Shown here in pieces: positions 1-7,137 of a stretch of 11,337 nucleotides of DNA. Position numbers and translations under genes: made by a program. The stretch is from Calditrichia bacterium (GTDB taxonomy: Bacteria > Calditrichota > Calditrichia > Calditrichales > Calditrichaceae): contig JALWEA010000297.1 in assembly GCA_027039465.1 (NCBI GenBank), positions 1-11,337 on the forward strand, in the 5' to 3' direction. The notes under the pieces are model-generated. The model saw only the letters and a program-made list of their open reading frames with translations. It had not been told where the DNA came from and did not search any database. Positions within the stretch are counted from its first letter, which is position 1, and each line of letters opens with the position of its first letter.

Positions 1-70
1 CTCCTACAATGACATCCGGCCATTACCCCTTTTATTTCAACAACTCAACAAACCGTCACAAATACTTAGG

Positions 71-129
71 CACCCCTCCATGTTGAAAATCCCGAGCATC
101 GGGGCGTTAGCAGGGAGGAGCCGGGGGTG
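71..129. repeat. Imperfect long palindrome with inner hairpin
   Basis: CACCCC at 71-76 is complementary to GGGGTG at 124-129, and the nearby TCC and GGA tracts allow further imperfect pairing. Inside lies a small perfect hairpin, CCCGA (91-95) and TCGGG (99-103) around a 3-base loop. The element is GC-richer than its surroundings. It has no U-tract on either side, so it does not look like an intrinsic terminator; a dispersed intergenic palindrome is the likelier explanation. Confidence 0.4.
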
Positions 130-133
130 GGTT

Positions 134-160
134 TTAAGGCAACTCATGTCACTGCCTTAA
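134..160. repeat. Perfect 8-bp inverted repeat, 11-base loop
   Basis: TTAAGGCA at 134-141 and TGCCTTAA at 153-160 are exact reverse complements separated by 11 bases. Neither strand has a following run of U, so a terminator role is not supported. It sits between the imperfect palindrome at 71-129 and a further inverted repeat at 181-214, which suggests one composite repeat element. A protein-binding site is also possible. Confidence 0.5.
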
Positions 161-180
161 TAATCCGTGGCGCCAGCCAT

Positions 181-214
181 GATTCCCGGCCTCGCAATGA
201 CAAGACTGGGAATC
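181..214. repeat. Inverted repeat GATTCCC / GGGAATC
   Basis: GATTCCC at 181-187 pairs exactly with GGGAATC at 208-214, with a 20-base loop. The surrounding word ATGATTCCCG recurs at 253-262, immediately before the first tandem array. The recurrence suggests that these pieces belong to one repeat family, but the arms are short and chance cannot be excluded. Confidence 0.35.
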
Positions 215-260
215 ACATCAATTAACGGGCGAACGCCACCGCTACACAAGCAATGATTCC

Positions 261-310
261 CGAATAACGAATAACGAATAACGAATAACGGATAACGGAT
301 ATACGAATAA
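261..310. repeat. 7-base tandem repeat array, CGAATAA
   Basis: Four exact CGAATAA units run from 261 to 288. They are followed by variant CGGATAA (289-295), an 8-base variant CGGATATA (296-303) and another exact CGAATAA (304-310). Purity is high for the first 28 bases and then declines, which fits slipped-strand expansion. No spacer pattern is present, so it is not CRISPR. Function is unknown; copy number is probably variable between strains. Confidence 0.85.
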
Positions 311-337
311 CGATTTTCCCATTCCACCATTCAACCC

Positions 338-385
338 TTAACCCTTAACTCTTAACTCTTAACTCTTAACTTTAATCCTTAACCC
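338..385. repeat. 7-base tandem repeat array, TTAACTC/TTAACCC
   Basis: Units are TTAACCC (338-344), three TTAACTC (345-365), TTAACTT (366-372), a degenerate 6-base unit, and TTAACCC (379-385). The period is 7, the same as in the neighbouring array at 261-310, but the unit sequence is different. Some units resemble telomere-like motifs by chance. Nothing links it to an origin or to partitioning in this window. Confidence 0.8.
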
Positions 386-421
386 TTCCCCATTTAACCA
401 ATCCCCTATTCAACAATTCAA

Positions 422-3400
422 CTAAAAGGAGTACTCCCAATTCAGCCCGAACTTGATCCGCGTATTACCTCTTTCGGTTTTTTCGTAATAACTGTCTAAC
501 GACCAATAACGATTAATGCGATACTGCAGTCCGATTCGATTGCCTGCATCCCAGCTTAATCGCGGTGTGGGAATGCTGCTGCCGAAATGCGTGCGATATT
601 CTACGTAAAGATCGCTGGTTAAATATTTGCCAAAAGCAATGGAAGCGTCGCTTAATCCGTTATTCAAACGCAAACGGTTTAAATCGATAAGCGATTTATT
701 CGAACTGATCTCAACTTTATCCAAACCGGTCAGGCGCTCCGTTCCTCTTTCCACGGCAGTTAAAATCGAGGTGGTGGCAATATTTTCACCCACATTGCGC
801 AGTGTCGAATCCACGTTGGATTGCAAGGTGGAAATATCGGTACCTAAAGTCAGCAAAGCAATTTTATCCAAATAGGACATGGTTAGTTCCTGTCCGTTTT
901 CCAAAACACGAATGTCCTGATGCAAATTGGTCAAATCGCCGACCATGGAAAGTTCGAATGTGCGATTCCCGATAATTTTAAAGGCCTTAAAATCAATCGT
1001 CGGATTAATGGTCGGATTGTTTTTGAAATCAATCGTGGCCGATTCGACGACAAAATTTTGATTCCATGACGAATACTTACCGCCGGTAGATTCCAAGTGA
1101 CCCTGAATACGTGGTTCGCTCGACGGCGGTTGCATGGTAACCTGCAGATCTCCCATGAAGGTAACACGGAAATTGTTGGTTAAATCCAACGGAGAACTGG
1201 TAACGACAAAATTGCCAGGAATTTGTAAATGCAGGTTCAAAGCCGTGTAGGGCGGGCCCGGAGTCGAAACGCCTTCGGAAAGATAAGCATTCCGCGCCAA
1301 TTGTTTCAAATCGACTTCAAATACTCCTTTGGGAATGTAAAGATCGCCTTGTACCAAGATCGTGTCTTTACCCTGAATGGTCAAATTGTCCGTACTGACA
1401 ATGGCCGAAACATTTTGAATAAAATAGTCAACGTAAAATTGATTCAATTTTATGCTTAAATCAATGGACGGCCTGGCAAGATCGGAAAGATCAATAGCGC
1501 CAAGCGCTTCTAGGGTACCTTCTTTTAAATTATGCTTACCCCAAGGTAAAAGGGAGGTTAGAAACGACCATGCTTTTTGCCAAAAATCTTTTTCTTCCAT
1601 GGACTGAGCCGTAAATTGATTGATGTTTAGAATCGAATTGTCAATTTTTCCGTCAAATGTAACGTGTTTAATGGGATCGCGGATCATGGAAAGCAAAACC
1701 TGGCCATCCCGCAATTGAATGACGCCCTTTTGAATGGATGGATTGGACGGGGTGCCCCCAACGGTCAAATCGATAACATAAGGCCCTTGAACGGATTCTA
1801 CGACGTTGTTCAAATTGCCCAAAAACAGCAATTGTCTGTCCTTGCTGTAAATATGAAGCTCAAACGGCTCGTTCTCTATTTTATCTTGGCTTCCGGTTAA
1901 AGATAAGCGGTATTTTTGCCAGCCTTTCGCCGTAAAATGGCTACTGTCCAAGATAACCGAGAAGTGATCAAGCATGATTAGATCGTTCTGATATTGTGCG
2001 GAAAGACGCAGCGAATCCCCATTAAATTCGTTAACGGCAAATTTGTCAACCCGAATTTCGGTATGAATTTGCGGATTGTTCACCAATCCCTTTACGGAAA
2101 TTTCTCCTTCGGAGTTACCCCAAAACCGATGCAATCCTTTGAATAATTTGGCATATTGGTGCATGTTAAAATTATGCCAACTTAATGTGAAATCGGCTTT
2201 GGTATCTTTGATTAAATTGAAATTACTCCCGTTCAGTTGCATGTTAAAAACACCGTGCGCCCGAACAATCGATAGCTTGTTTTTCAAGTCCAACGAATCG
2301 ATGCTGAGCCGGTTATTGGCAAACTGCCATTTGGACGTGAGTTTGCCCAAAGGTACATTGTGCATTTGCAGACTGTCGACCGTTAAATCTACTTCAAAAT
2401 TAGGATCCGTAAACGGAGTCAAAATTTCGGCGTAACCGTTCAAACGACCCTTTAAGCCGAGATTGGCTTCGGTCATTTGTTCGAAGGGTGCGATCTGAAC
2501 TTCTTTTAAGGTTAAAAACGTTTGCAAATCGCCCAAATCGAAATCGTAAAAACCGTCAATGATTAATTCGGATTGATGCGGCCCTTCGAATTCCCAACCT
2601 TCCAAAAGCGCTTCATTTCTATTCAAAGCCACCGATAGCGTATCTTTGGCCTTAATCCAGTAATTCTCATAGCGAATTTGAAAGGGGTACGCTTGTACGT
2701 TTAAACTGTCCGGCGTCCAGTGAGCCGCTATTGAAGTCCGGAAATAATTTTTTTTACTGATAAATTGCAAATCCCGAACCTCTACCAAATTTTTTTCCGT
2801 TTTTAACCGGAAGCTCACCCGATCGATGGGGAAGTTGCCCAAACTGCCGGAGGCGATTTTAAACTGACCGGAACCGCGCCGTTCTTTGGCCAATCCTTCA
2901 ATAAACACATTAAATTTTAAGCTGTCCAAAATAAGGCCGTCATAATTCAGAGATGGCAGGAATAAATTCCCCGAAAAATTGGGATCGCGTAAAGGGCCGT
3001 AAAGGCGGATGCGTCCGTCAAATTTGCCCCGAAGGTCTTTGCCTCCCAAATCGCGTAAGAGATGATTTAAATGGTTGTCAAAAGTGAGTATTGAGAAGTC
3101 GATCCTTTTTTGTCGATTCATGGTGCCGGTCAGATAAAACTTAGCGCTATCATCAATTTGAATAAAGGACGGGCGTAAAAATTTTAAAAATCCGTTTGAA
3201 GCGACCATCTTAAAACGTACGGAATCAATGGCGATGGTATCGATTAGGGAGCGCCGGAAGCGCAAGGAACCGAATCCGGTTAATTTACTCATATACAAAT
3301 TGGATGCGTTTAAGTTCAAGCTTCCGTTCAAAAGTGTAACGGGCAGCGACGGCTCGGCAATATGAAGATTAATATTTCGGAAACGTACATTACCGATGAT

Positions 3401-4429
3401 ACGTTTGGCTTGGTTCCAATAGCCATGAGCTTGCAAAAATCCGGCATTCGATCTAACAAGACATTGATCCAGAAAAATTTCCCCGCGATCGTAGCGTCCC
3501 TGAAAGGAGAAGTTTTGAATTTGTCGTTGATCCAATTGGGCCTGAAGCTTGCCCTGCACACCAAAATGCACCGGAATGCCGCTTACGGATAATTCACCCT
3601 TGACAAAACCTTTTTTGAAAAGGGGTACACCGGCTTGTTGCGTAAATTCGTTCACATCGATGTAAAATCGGGTTAAATTAAAATTTATGCCCGAAATTGG
3701 ATCCAGCAAAGCGTTGAAAGAAAGACTCGATTTTGCCGTATGTAATTCACCCTGATTGATATTAATACCCGATGAATCGCCTTTCAACACAAAGGAAAAG
3801 CTTTGCAATTTCAGATTACGTTCCTGCCACTCTCCGCGTAAATCGGTAAGCATCATAAAAACGGCTTCCGGTTGTAAGCGCAATCGGGCTAAATCCAATT
3901 GAATGTTTTTAAAGGTAAGGGGACGGTCTTGGATGCGCAAAGAAGAAGCCGCTATTTGCAAGTTTTTAATGTCCAAAAAGGGAAGATCACCCAATAATTG
4001 TTTGGGTAAGTAATGCTTTTGCAATTCGGCTAGGAGCGAATCCGGAGAAAAAGGCGGTTCCGGTTGCGTGGCTTTGGCCGGAGGGGGCAATGCAATTTGC
4101 AGGTGGTCCACAATGGCGCGCGAAATTTCCACTTTATTTTTCAGCAAAGGCAAGAGACGATATTCCAATTGCAGATAATCGGCCGAAATACCAAGACCGG
4201 ACGATGTTGTGATTTTTAAGTTTTTTATTTTGATGGTGTGAATCAAACTGCCGGAGAGTTCATCATATTCAATGCGTGCCTTGCCCCGCAAAGCATGATC
4301 CAGATAGGCTTTGGCGCTGTCGGTTACAACTTGAGTTTGCCATTGCAGAATCACCAGCAATAAAATGACAAAACTCAGGCTCAGAATTGTCCAGAAGAGA
4401 ATTTTTCGCAAAATGCGCCAAACGTTCAT
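422..4429 (-). CDS. tamB: TamB-family translocation/assembly protein (DUF490, AsmA-like)
   Basis: This 1335-residue protein resembles TamB, the inner-membrane-anchored, periplasm-spanning member of the AsmA-like/bridge-type family that works with the outer-membrane BamA-like protein TamA in outer-membrane protein assembly and probably lipid transport. An N-terminal anchor spans about residues 9-28, with basic residues before it. A very long beta-rich body with repeated 'ISVKGLVNNP'- and 'IRLYGPLRDPNFSG'-type segments follows, as expected of a lipid-groove beta-taco. The C-terminal TamB domain covers about residues 1080-1335 and ends with alternating aromatic strands and a terminal Phe. The length is close to E. 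coli TamB (1259 residues). The start at 4429 places the signal anchor at the very N terminus; the ribosome-binding site is weak. No TamA is visible; it could lie beyond position 1. A terminator at 4548-4584 separates the gene from the upstream operon. Confidence 0.88.
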   Translation of the reverse strand: MNVWRILRKILFWTILSLSFVILLLVILQWQTQVVTDSAKAYLDHALRGKARIEYDELSGSLIHTIKIKNLKITTSSGLGISADYLQLEYRLLPLLKNKVEISRAIVDHLQIALPPPAKATQPEPPFSPDSLLAELQKHYLPKQLLGDLPFLDIKNLQIAASSLRIQDRPLTFKNIQLDLARLRLQPEAVFMMLTDLRGEWQERNLKLQSFSFVLKGDSSGININQGELHTAKSSLSFNALLDPISGINFNLTRFYIDVNEFTQQAGVPLFKKGFVKGELSVSGIPVHFGVQGKLQAQLDQRQIQNFSFQGRYDRGEIFLDQCLVRSNAGFLQAHGYWNQAKRIIGNVRFRNINLHIAEPSLPVTLLNGSLNLNASNLYMSKLTGFGSLRFRRSLIDTIAIDSVRFKMVASNGFLKFLRPSFIQIDDSAKFYLTGTMNRQKRIDFSILTFDNHLNHLLRDLGGKDLRGKFDGRIRLYGPLRDPNFSGNLFLPSLNYDGLILDSLKFNVFIEGLAKERRGSGQFKIASGSLGNFPIDRVSFRLKTEKNLVEVRDLQFISKKNYFRTSIAAHWTPDSLNVQAYPFQIRYENYWIKAKDTLSVALNRNEALLEGWEFEGPHQSELIIDGFYDFDLGDLQTFLTLKEVQIAPFEQMTEANLGLKGRLNGYAEILTPFTDPNFEVDLTVDSLQMHNVPLGKLTSKWQFANNRLSIDSLDLKNKLSIVRAHGVFNMQLNGSNFNLIKDTKADFTLSWHNFNMHQYAKLFKGLHRFWGNSEGEISVKGLVNNPQIHTEIRVDKFAVNEFNGDSLRLSAQYQNDLIMLDHFSVILDSSHFTAKGWQKYRLSLTGSQDKIENEPFELHIYSKDRQLLFLGNLNNVVESVQGPYVIDLTVGGTPSNPSIQKGVIQLRDGQVLLSMIRDPIKHVTFDGKIDNSILNINQFTAQSMEEKDFWQKAWSFLTSLLPWGKHNLKEGTLEALGAIDLSDLARPSIDLSIKLNQFYVDYFIQNVSAIVSTDNLTIQGKDTILVQGDLYIPKGVFEVDLKQLARNAYLSEGVSTPGPPYTALNLHLQIPGNFVVTSSPLDLTNNFRVTFMGDLQVTMQPPSSEPRIQGHLESTGGKYSSWNQNFVVESATIDFKNNPTINPTIDFKAFKIIGNRTFELSMVGDLTNLHQDIRVLENGQELTMSYLDKIALLTLGTDISTLQSNVDSTLRNVGENIATTSILTAVERGTERLTGLDKVEISSNKSLIDLNRLRLNNGLSDASIAFGKYLTSDLYVEYRTHFGSSIPTPRLSWDAGNRIGLQYRINRYWSLDSYYEKTERGNTRIKFGLNWEYSF

Positions 4430-4480
4430 GCCAAAATCTTTTCTTTAAAGGTTAATGTTCCTTTGAAGCTAATTTATTGA

Positions 4481-4509
4481 ATTATTTTCAAAATCGGAAG
4501 TTCCGTGAA
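4481..4509 (-). promoter_or_regulatory. Candidate sigma70-type promoter for tamB
   Basis: On the minus strand, TTCACG (4504-4509, 4/6 to consensus) is followed after 17 bases by AATAAT (4481-4486, 5/6). It lies just after the terminator of the upstream operon and about 50 bases before the tamB start, which is where an independent promoter is needed. Consensus matches of this quality do occur by chance in AT-rich DNA. Confidence 0.4.
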
Positions 4510-4547
4510 ATGATTTAGAAATTTAAATGAGGAAGGGCCATAGCGAT

Positions 4548-4584
4548 AAAAAATAACCCATCTCCGAAAATTTAAAGATGGGTT
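4548..4584 (-). terminator. Rho-independent terminator of the NifU-nuclease-MBL operon
   Basis: On the minus strand, AACCCATCT (4584-4576) pairs perfectly with AGATGGGTT (4563-4555) across a 12-base loop. After one A comes a run of six U (4553-4548). It begins about 40 bases past the stop codon of the MBL gene. Weak extra pairing of the flanking A- and U-rich sequence would lengthen the stem. On the plus strand the U-tract is poorer and displaced, so the element is oriented for the minus-strand operon. Confidence 0.85.
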
Positions 4585-4623
4585 GAGTTATTTTTAGTAA
4601 GATATTTTAATCGGGCGCCAAAA

Positions 4624-5535
4624 TTACCACCTTAGCTGCCAGCCCTCTTTGGCCAATTCCGTATTCGGGAAAAGTTTTTTGGCCTTTTTTTCGATTTCAA
4701 ACAGTGCCTTGTCATCATTGTTTGGGTCATGATGAAAAAGCAGTAGTTTTTGCACTTCGGCTTGATTCGCTGCATCGCAGGCCATGGTAAAACTGCTGTG
4801 TCCGTATCCGCAGAATTGGTGATATTGCTCTTCGGTATACTGAGCGTCGTGAATCAACAAATCGGCGTTTTTGGCAAATTGGATTAAACGATGGTCACCG
4901 CCCTGGTAACCTTCGATATCCGTAGCAAAAACAATTTTTTTGTCGTTCCATTCAACGCGATACAAAAAGGAACCGTCTTTGGGATGGAAGTAATATTTCA
5001 TTGTATGAATACGGAAGTTGCCGGTTTCAATGGAATCGGTGCGTACATCGCCGATGTGGGGCAAGGTATCGTCTTCATTGAAATACAGAAACAGATTTTC
5101 GGAAAGGTTGTAAAAACTTTTTTGACTGCGGAACTCATCCATAGTCAACGGAAAGTATTGGGGCAGCACTTGTGTGCGTAAAATTTCTTCGAAGCTTACG
5201 CCAACGGTAGGAGGCCCGATCAAATGTAAATGCACTTGGGGCATGTAAATCGGCGCAAAGAAAGGCAGACCCAATAAGTGATCGATATGGGTGTGGGTAA
5301 ACATGATCGTAATGTGAAATGCCTCGTTATGTTCTTTTTGATGCGCCAGAATTTCGGGAACCAATTTTTTGCCTAACGGAATAATTCCGCTACCCGCATC
5401 CAAGATAACGACTTGATTCGGCGTGCGAGCCATGACACATGTGGTATTGCCACCGATTTTTGTTCCTTCCGACGGTGCAATAGGATAGCTTCCTCGTACT
5501 CCGTAAATTTCAAAAAGAAAATTGTATCCGTTCAT
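4624..5535 (-). CDS. MBL-fold metallohydrolase
   Basis: A 303-residue metallo-beta-lactamase-fold hydrolase, probably cytoplasmic since no signal peptide is seen. The N-terminal segment 'YGVRGSYP' (11-18) and 'GGNTTC' (28-33), then 'DAGSG' (46-50), are typical of a broad family of MBL phosphodiesterase-like enzymes. The dinuclear metal motif HTHIDH is intact (His81, His83, Asp85, His86). Further likely ligands are Asp206 in 'FATD' and His269 in 'LFHHDP', with His246 in 'GHSS' as a conserved active-site residue. A phosphodiester substrate (cyclic nucleotide or nucleic acid) is plausible for the fold but the substrate cannot be read from the sequence. The ribosome-binding site AGAAAGG lies about 8 bases before the ATG. 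It is the last gene of an operon after the nuclease gene (30-base gap), followed by a strong terminator. Confidence 0.88.
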   Translation of the reverse strand: MNGYNFLFEIYGVRGSYPIAPSEGTKIGGNTTCVMARTPNQVVILDAGSGIIPLGKKLVPEILAHQKEHNEAFHITIMFTHTHIDHLLGLPFFAPIYMPQVHLHLIGPPTVGVSFEEILRTQVLPQYFPLTMDEFRSQKSFYNLSENLFLYFNEDDTLPHIGDVRTDSIETGNFRIHTMKYYFHPKDGSFLYRVEWNDKKIVFATDIEGYQGGDHRLIQFAKNADLLIHDAQYTEEQYHQFCGYGHSSFTMACDAANQAEVQKLLLFHHDPNNDDKALFEIEKKAKKLFPNTELAKEGWQLRW

Positions 5536-5565
5536 ATAAAACCTTTCTTCAAAGAATTTGGGCGG

Positions 5566-6123
5566 TTAAGAGCCGGATTCAAGGCGTTTTATTTGGTCTC
5601 TGATTTTAGCCGCTTTTTCATATTCTTCTTTTTCAACCGCTTTTTTCAGTTGTTCACGCAGTTGTTCGAGCTCATCTTCTTTGGAGCGGTAAATATAGCT
5701 TTTTTTATGAGCATCAACCTCATCTTCTTCCGGAATGTAGGAAGCTTCTTCCATGACCATATCTTCGACATAAATCGGTGTGCCTAAACGAAGCGCAAGT
5801 GCAATGGCGTCGCTCGGCCGTGAATCGATTTCGTATTGCTGACCGGCAAAAGTTAATTTGATAATGGCATAGTAGGTGTTGTCTTTTAAATCGGTAATAA
5901 TAACCTGATCCATGGAAATGCCTAAAATCTCCATCATATTTGCCGTCAGGTCGTGTGTAATGGGACGGGGCGGTTTTAGGTTCTCAAGAGCCAGAGCAAT
6001 GGATTGAGCCTCATATTCTCCGATAACAATGGGTAAGGCACGATTGCCGTTTTGTTCTTTTAAAATAATCCCGCTTGCCTGTGATTGAGTCATAAACAGC
6101 CCATTAACGCGGACTTCTACCAT
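5566..6123 (-). CDS. Bifunctional nuclease family protein (DUF151) with C-terminal UVR motif
   Basis: A 185-residue cytoplasmic protein. Residues 1 to about 130 form the bifunctional-nuclease (BFN/DUF151) domain, with the signatures 'LPIVIGEYEA' (30-39) and 'SRPSDAIALALRLGTPIYV' (101-119), as in the structurally known Thermotoga protein TM0160. Plant members were reported with DNase and RNase activity, but the activity of bacterial ones is poorly defined. After an acidic linker (about 130-147), residues 149-183 are a charged helical hairpin matching the UvrB/UvrC interaction (UVR) motif, which also occurs in ClpC-type proteins. The two-domain arrangement is known in this family, so it is not a new fusion. 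A GGGGTG ribosome-binding site lies about 5 bases before the ATG. It is the middle gene of the NifU-nuclease-MBL operon. Confidence 0.92.
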   Translation of the reverse strand: MVEVRVNGLFMTQSQASGIILKEQNGNRALPIVIGEYEAQSIALALENLKPPRPITHDLTANMMEILGISMDQVIITDLKDNTYYAIIKLTFAGQQYEIDSRPSDAIALALRLGTPIYVEDMVMEEASYIPEEDEVDAHKKSYIYRSKEDELEQLREQLKKAVEKEEYEKAAKIRDQIKRLESGS

Positions 6124-6150
6124 ATTGCACCCCGATGATTAAAATTCACT

Positions 6151-6375
6151 TTAAATAGCCTCCACAGCTTTTATTTCAGGTATTTGCATTTTAAGAATAC
6201 GTTCAATGCCTTGTTTTAAAGTAATCTGCGACATGGGACAACCGCCGCAGGCTCCGGCCAAGTGTACATACACCACATTGTCGTCATCGATCCGAATAAA
6301 TTTGATATCCCCGCCGTCTGCCTGCAGACCCGGTCGAATGGTATCCAGAACCTTTAAAACTTTTTCTTTGAGCAT
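6151..6375 (-). CDS. NifU C-terminal domain Fe-S scaffold protein
   Basis: A 74-residue stand-alone NifU C-terminal domain (Nfu type). Such proteins carry a labile [4Fe-4S] cluster between subunits and pass it to apo-targets in the cytoplasm. The family signature 'IRPGLQADGGDIKF' (13-26) and the cluster ligands Cys43 and Cys46 in 'GACGGCPMS' are both present, so it should be functional. Length is typical for the minimal form. A GTGAGG ribosome-binding site lies about 10 bases before the ATG. It is the first gene of an operon, followed after 27 bases by the bifunctional nuclease gene. Whether the cluster is delivered to a particular client in this operon cannot be told: neither neighbour carries an obvious Fe-S motif. 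Confidence 0.95.
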   Translation of the reverse strand: MLKEKVLKVLDTIRPGLQADGGDIKFIRIDDDNVVYVHLAGACGGCPMSQITLKQGIERILKMQIPEIKAVEAI

Positions 6376-6706
6376 TGATTTACAGCCTCACTGCCTAATT
6401 TCTTCCAAAAGTTTAAAAAATAAAAATTCAAAGTCAAATACTTTTAACGATAACAATTATCTATGTGATCGGGGACACGGCTATTTTCTTTAGATAAAAG
6501 AATATGCGTATTAGAAAGTTCCTTTAATTATTATCAATAAATTACAAAATTTGCAGAAGAAAAATGAAAAAATAATCACAAAAACAGATTTATTTTCGTT
6601 CGATCTTCATACATTATTTCAAAAAAAATTGATAGTAACTTTTGCTCATTGTTCGATTTGATTTGTCTCCGATCTCATCCCTGGCGATTTCAATTTGTTA
6701 AAATAT
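6376..6706. other. AT-rich intergenic region upstream of the NifU operon
   Basis: 331 bases with no supported gene. Toward the low end lies the candidate promoter of the NifU operon. The high end receives transcripts from the STAS gene, but I could not find a convincing stem with a U-tract, so termination there is either factor-dependent or absent. The centre (about 6500-6640) is very AT-rich and shows no clear dyad or repeat. Confidence 0.6.
6410..6437 (-). promoter_or_regulatory. Candidate promoter of the NifU-nuclease-MBL operon
   Basis: On the minus strand, TTGACT (6432-6437, 5/6) and TAAACT (6410-6415, 4/6) are 16 bases apart. Transcription would start near 6403, giving a leader of about 28 bases that includes the ribosome-binding site of the NifU gene. 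Position is good, but the -10 element is weak and the region is AT-rich. Confidence 0.33.
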
Positions 6707-7063
6707 CTAAAACGTTGCGCTGTTGCGATTTAATTCATCGATAGACGCTTCCACGGAATCTCTGACTTCAAAAATGCGCGAAAGTTGAGAAATCGTCATA
6801 ACGCTGCGCACTTTATCCGAAAGGGAAGCCAAAATTAATTTGCCGTCTTTTTCGGTAATTAATTTATAAGCACGAACCAGTGCACCAATGCCCTGGCTGT
6901 TAATCCATCGGGTATGCGCCATATCCAAAACAATGCGTTTAAAACCTTCGGCAAGCAAATCGGCTACGGTCTTAAACAGTTTATCGGTATCCGGAGGTCC
7001 CATCAATGCACCGGACAACTTTAGAACGGCTACTTTCATGTGAATGGATTTTTTTATCTTCAT
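6707..7063 (-). CDS. STAS-domain protein, anti-sigma factor antagonist type
   Basis: A 118-residue single STAS domain of the SpoIIAA/RsbV type. In such switches the unphosphorylated protein binds an anti-sigma kinase; phosphorylation of a conserved Ser releases it. Here the loop reads 'INSQGIG' (54-60): Ser56 matches the phosphorylated Ser of the classical 'DSSG' motif, while the preceding Asp is Asn and the following Ser/Thr is Gln. The order of strands and helices is otherwise standard, with 'VAVLKLSGAL' (11-20) as the first strand and turn. The start at 7063 is favoured over an internal Met9 because GGAAGGG lies about 7 bases upstream. No kinase, phosphatase or sigma factor is in the window, so the partners are unknown. 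The gene follows dacB by 74 bases on the same strand and may be partly co-transcribed. Confidence 0.9.
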   Translation of the reverse strand: MKIKKSIHMKVAVLKLSGALMGPPDTDKLFKTVADLLAEGFKRIVLDMAHTRWINSQGIGALVRAYKLITEKDGKLILASLSDKVRSVMTISQLSRIFEVRDSVEASIDELNRNSATF

Positions 7064-7113
7064 GGGAATCCCTTCCGTTTTGCCAATATTCTAAATAACA
7101 ATGTCGGATTCCC
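7064..7113 (-). promoter_or_regulatory. Perfect inverted repeat abutting the STAS start codon
   Basis: In the minus-strand transcript, GGGAATCC (7113-7106) can pair with GGATTCCC (7071-7064), the latter touching the ATG and overlapping the 3' end of the GGAAGGGA ribosome-binding site (7076-7069). The loop is 34 bases. If formed, the stem would hide the initiation region and could reduce translation of the STAS gene or couple it to upstream events. The arms might instead be a DNA operator. The long loop weakens the RNA-hairpin reading. Confidence 0.4.
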
Positions 7114-7137
7114 TGTGAAAAACTTCAATGATATTTA

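Larger units (their letters stand above)
1..421. other. Gene-free, repeat-rich intergenic block downstream of tamB
   Basis: No credible coding frame is seen here. The stretch is a mosaic of short inverted repeats at 71-214, a 7-base tandem array around 261-310 and a second 7-base array around 338-385, followed by AT-rich sequence up to the tamB stop codon (TAG on the minus strand at 422-424). Read on the minus strand, part of 175-205 contains TCATTGCGAGG, a word common in dispersed intergenic repeats of many bacteria, so this may be a decayed copy of such an element. No U-tract terminator for tamB could be identified with confidence. The gene beyond position 1 is outside the window. Confidence 0.7.

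Noticed and set aside
134..160. Possible terminator of tamB
   Set aside because: The stem is perfect but neither strand has a U-tract after it, and it lies about 260 bases past the tamB stop codon.
261..385. Possible CRISPR array
   Set aside because: Units are 7 bases with no spacers and no cas genes nearby; they are simple tandem repeats.
428..437. Palindrome GGAGTACTCC at the end of tamB
   Set aside because: It has no room for a loop and lies in coding sequence; the following U-run on the minus strand is only four bases, so it is too weak to call a terminator.
2076..2435. Plus-strand open frame of 119 codons inside tamB
   Set aside because: It lies fully within the antisense of a well-supported gene, has no family signature and its composition follows the opposite frame.
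5413..5787. Plus-strand open frame rich in Phe and Ile across the MBL/nuclease junction
   Set aside because: The Phe-rich translation is the antisense of Lys/Glu-rich coding sequence of two well-supported genes.
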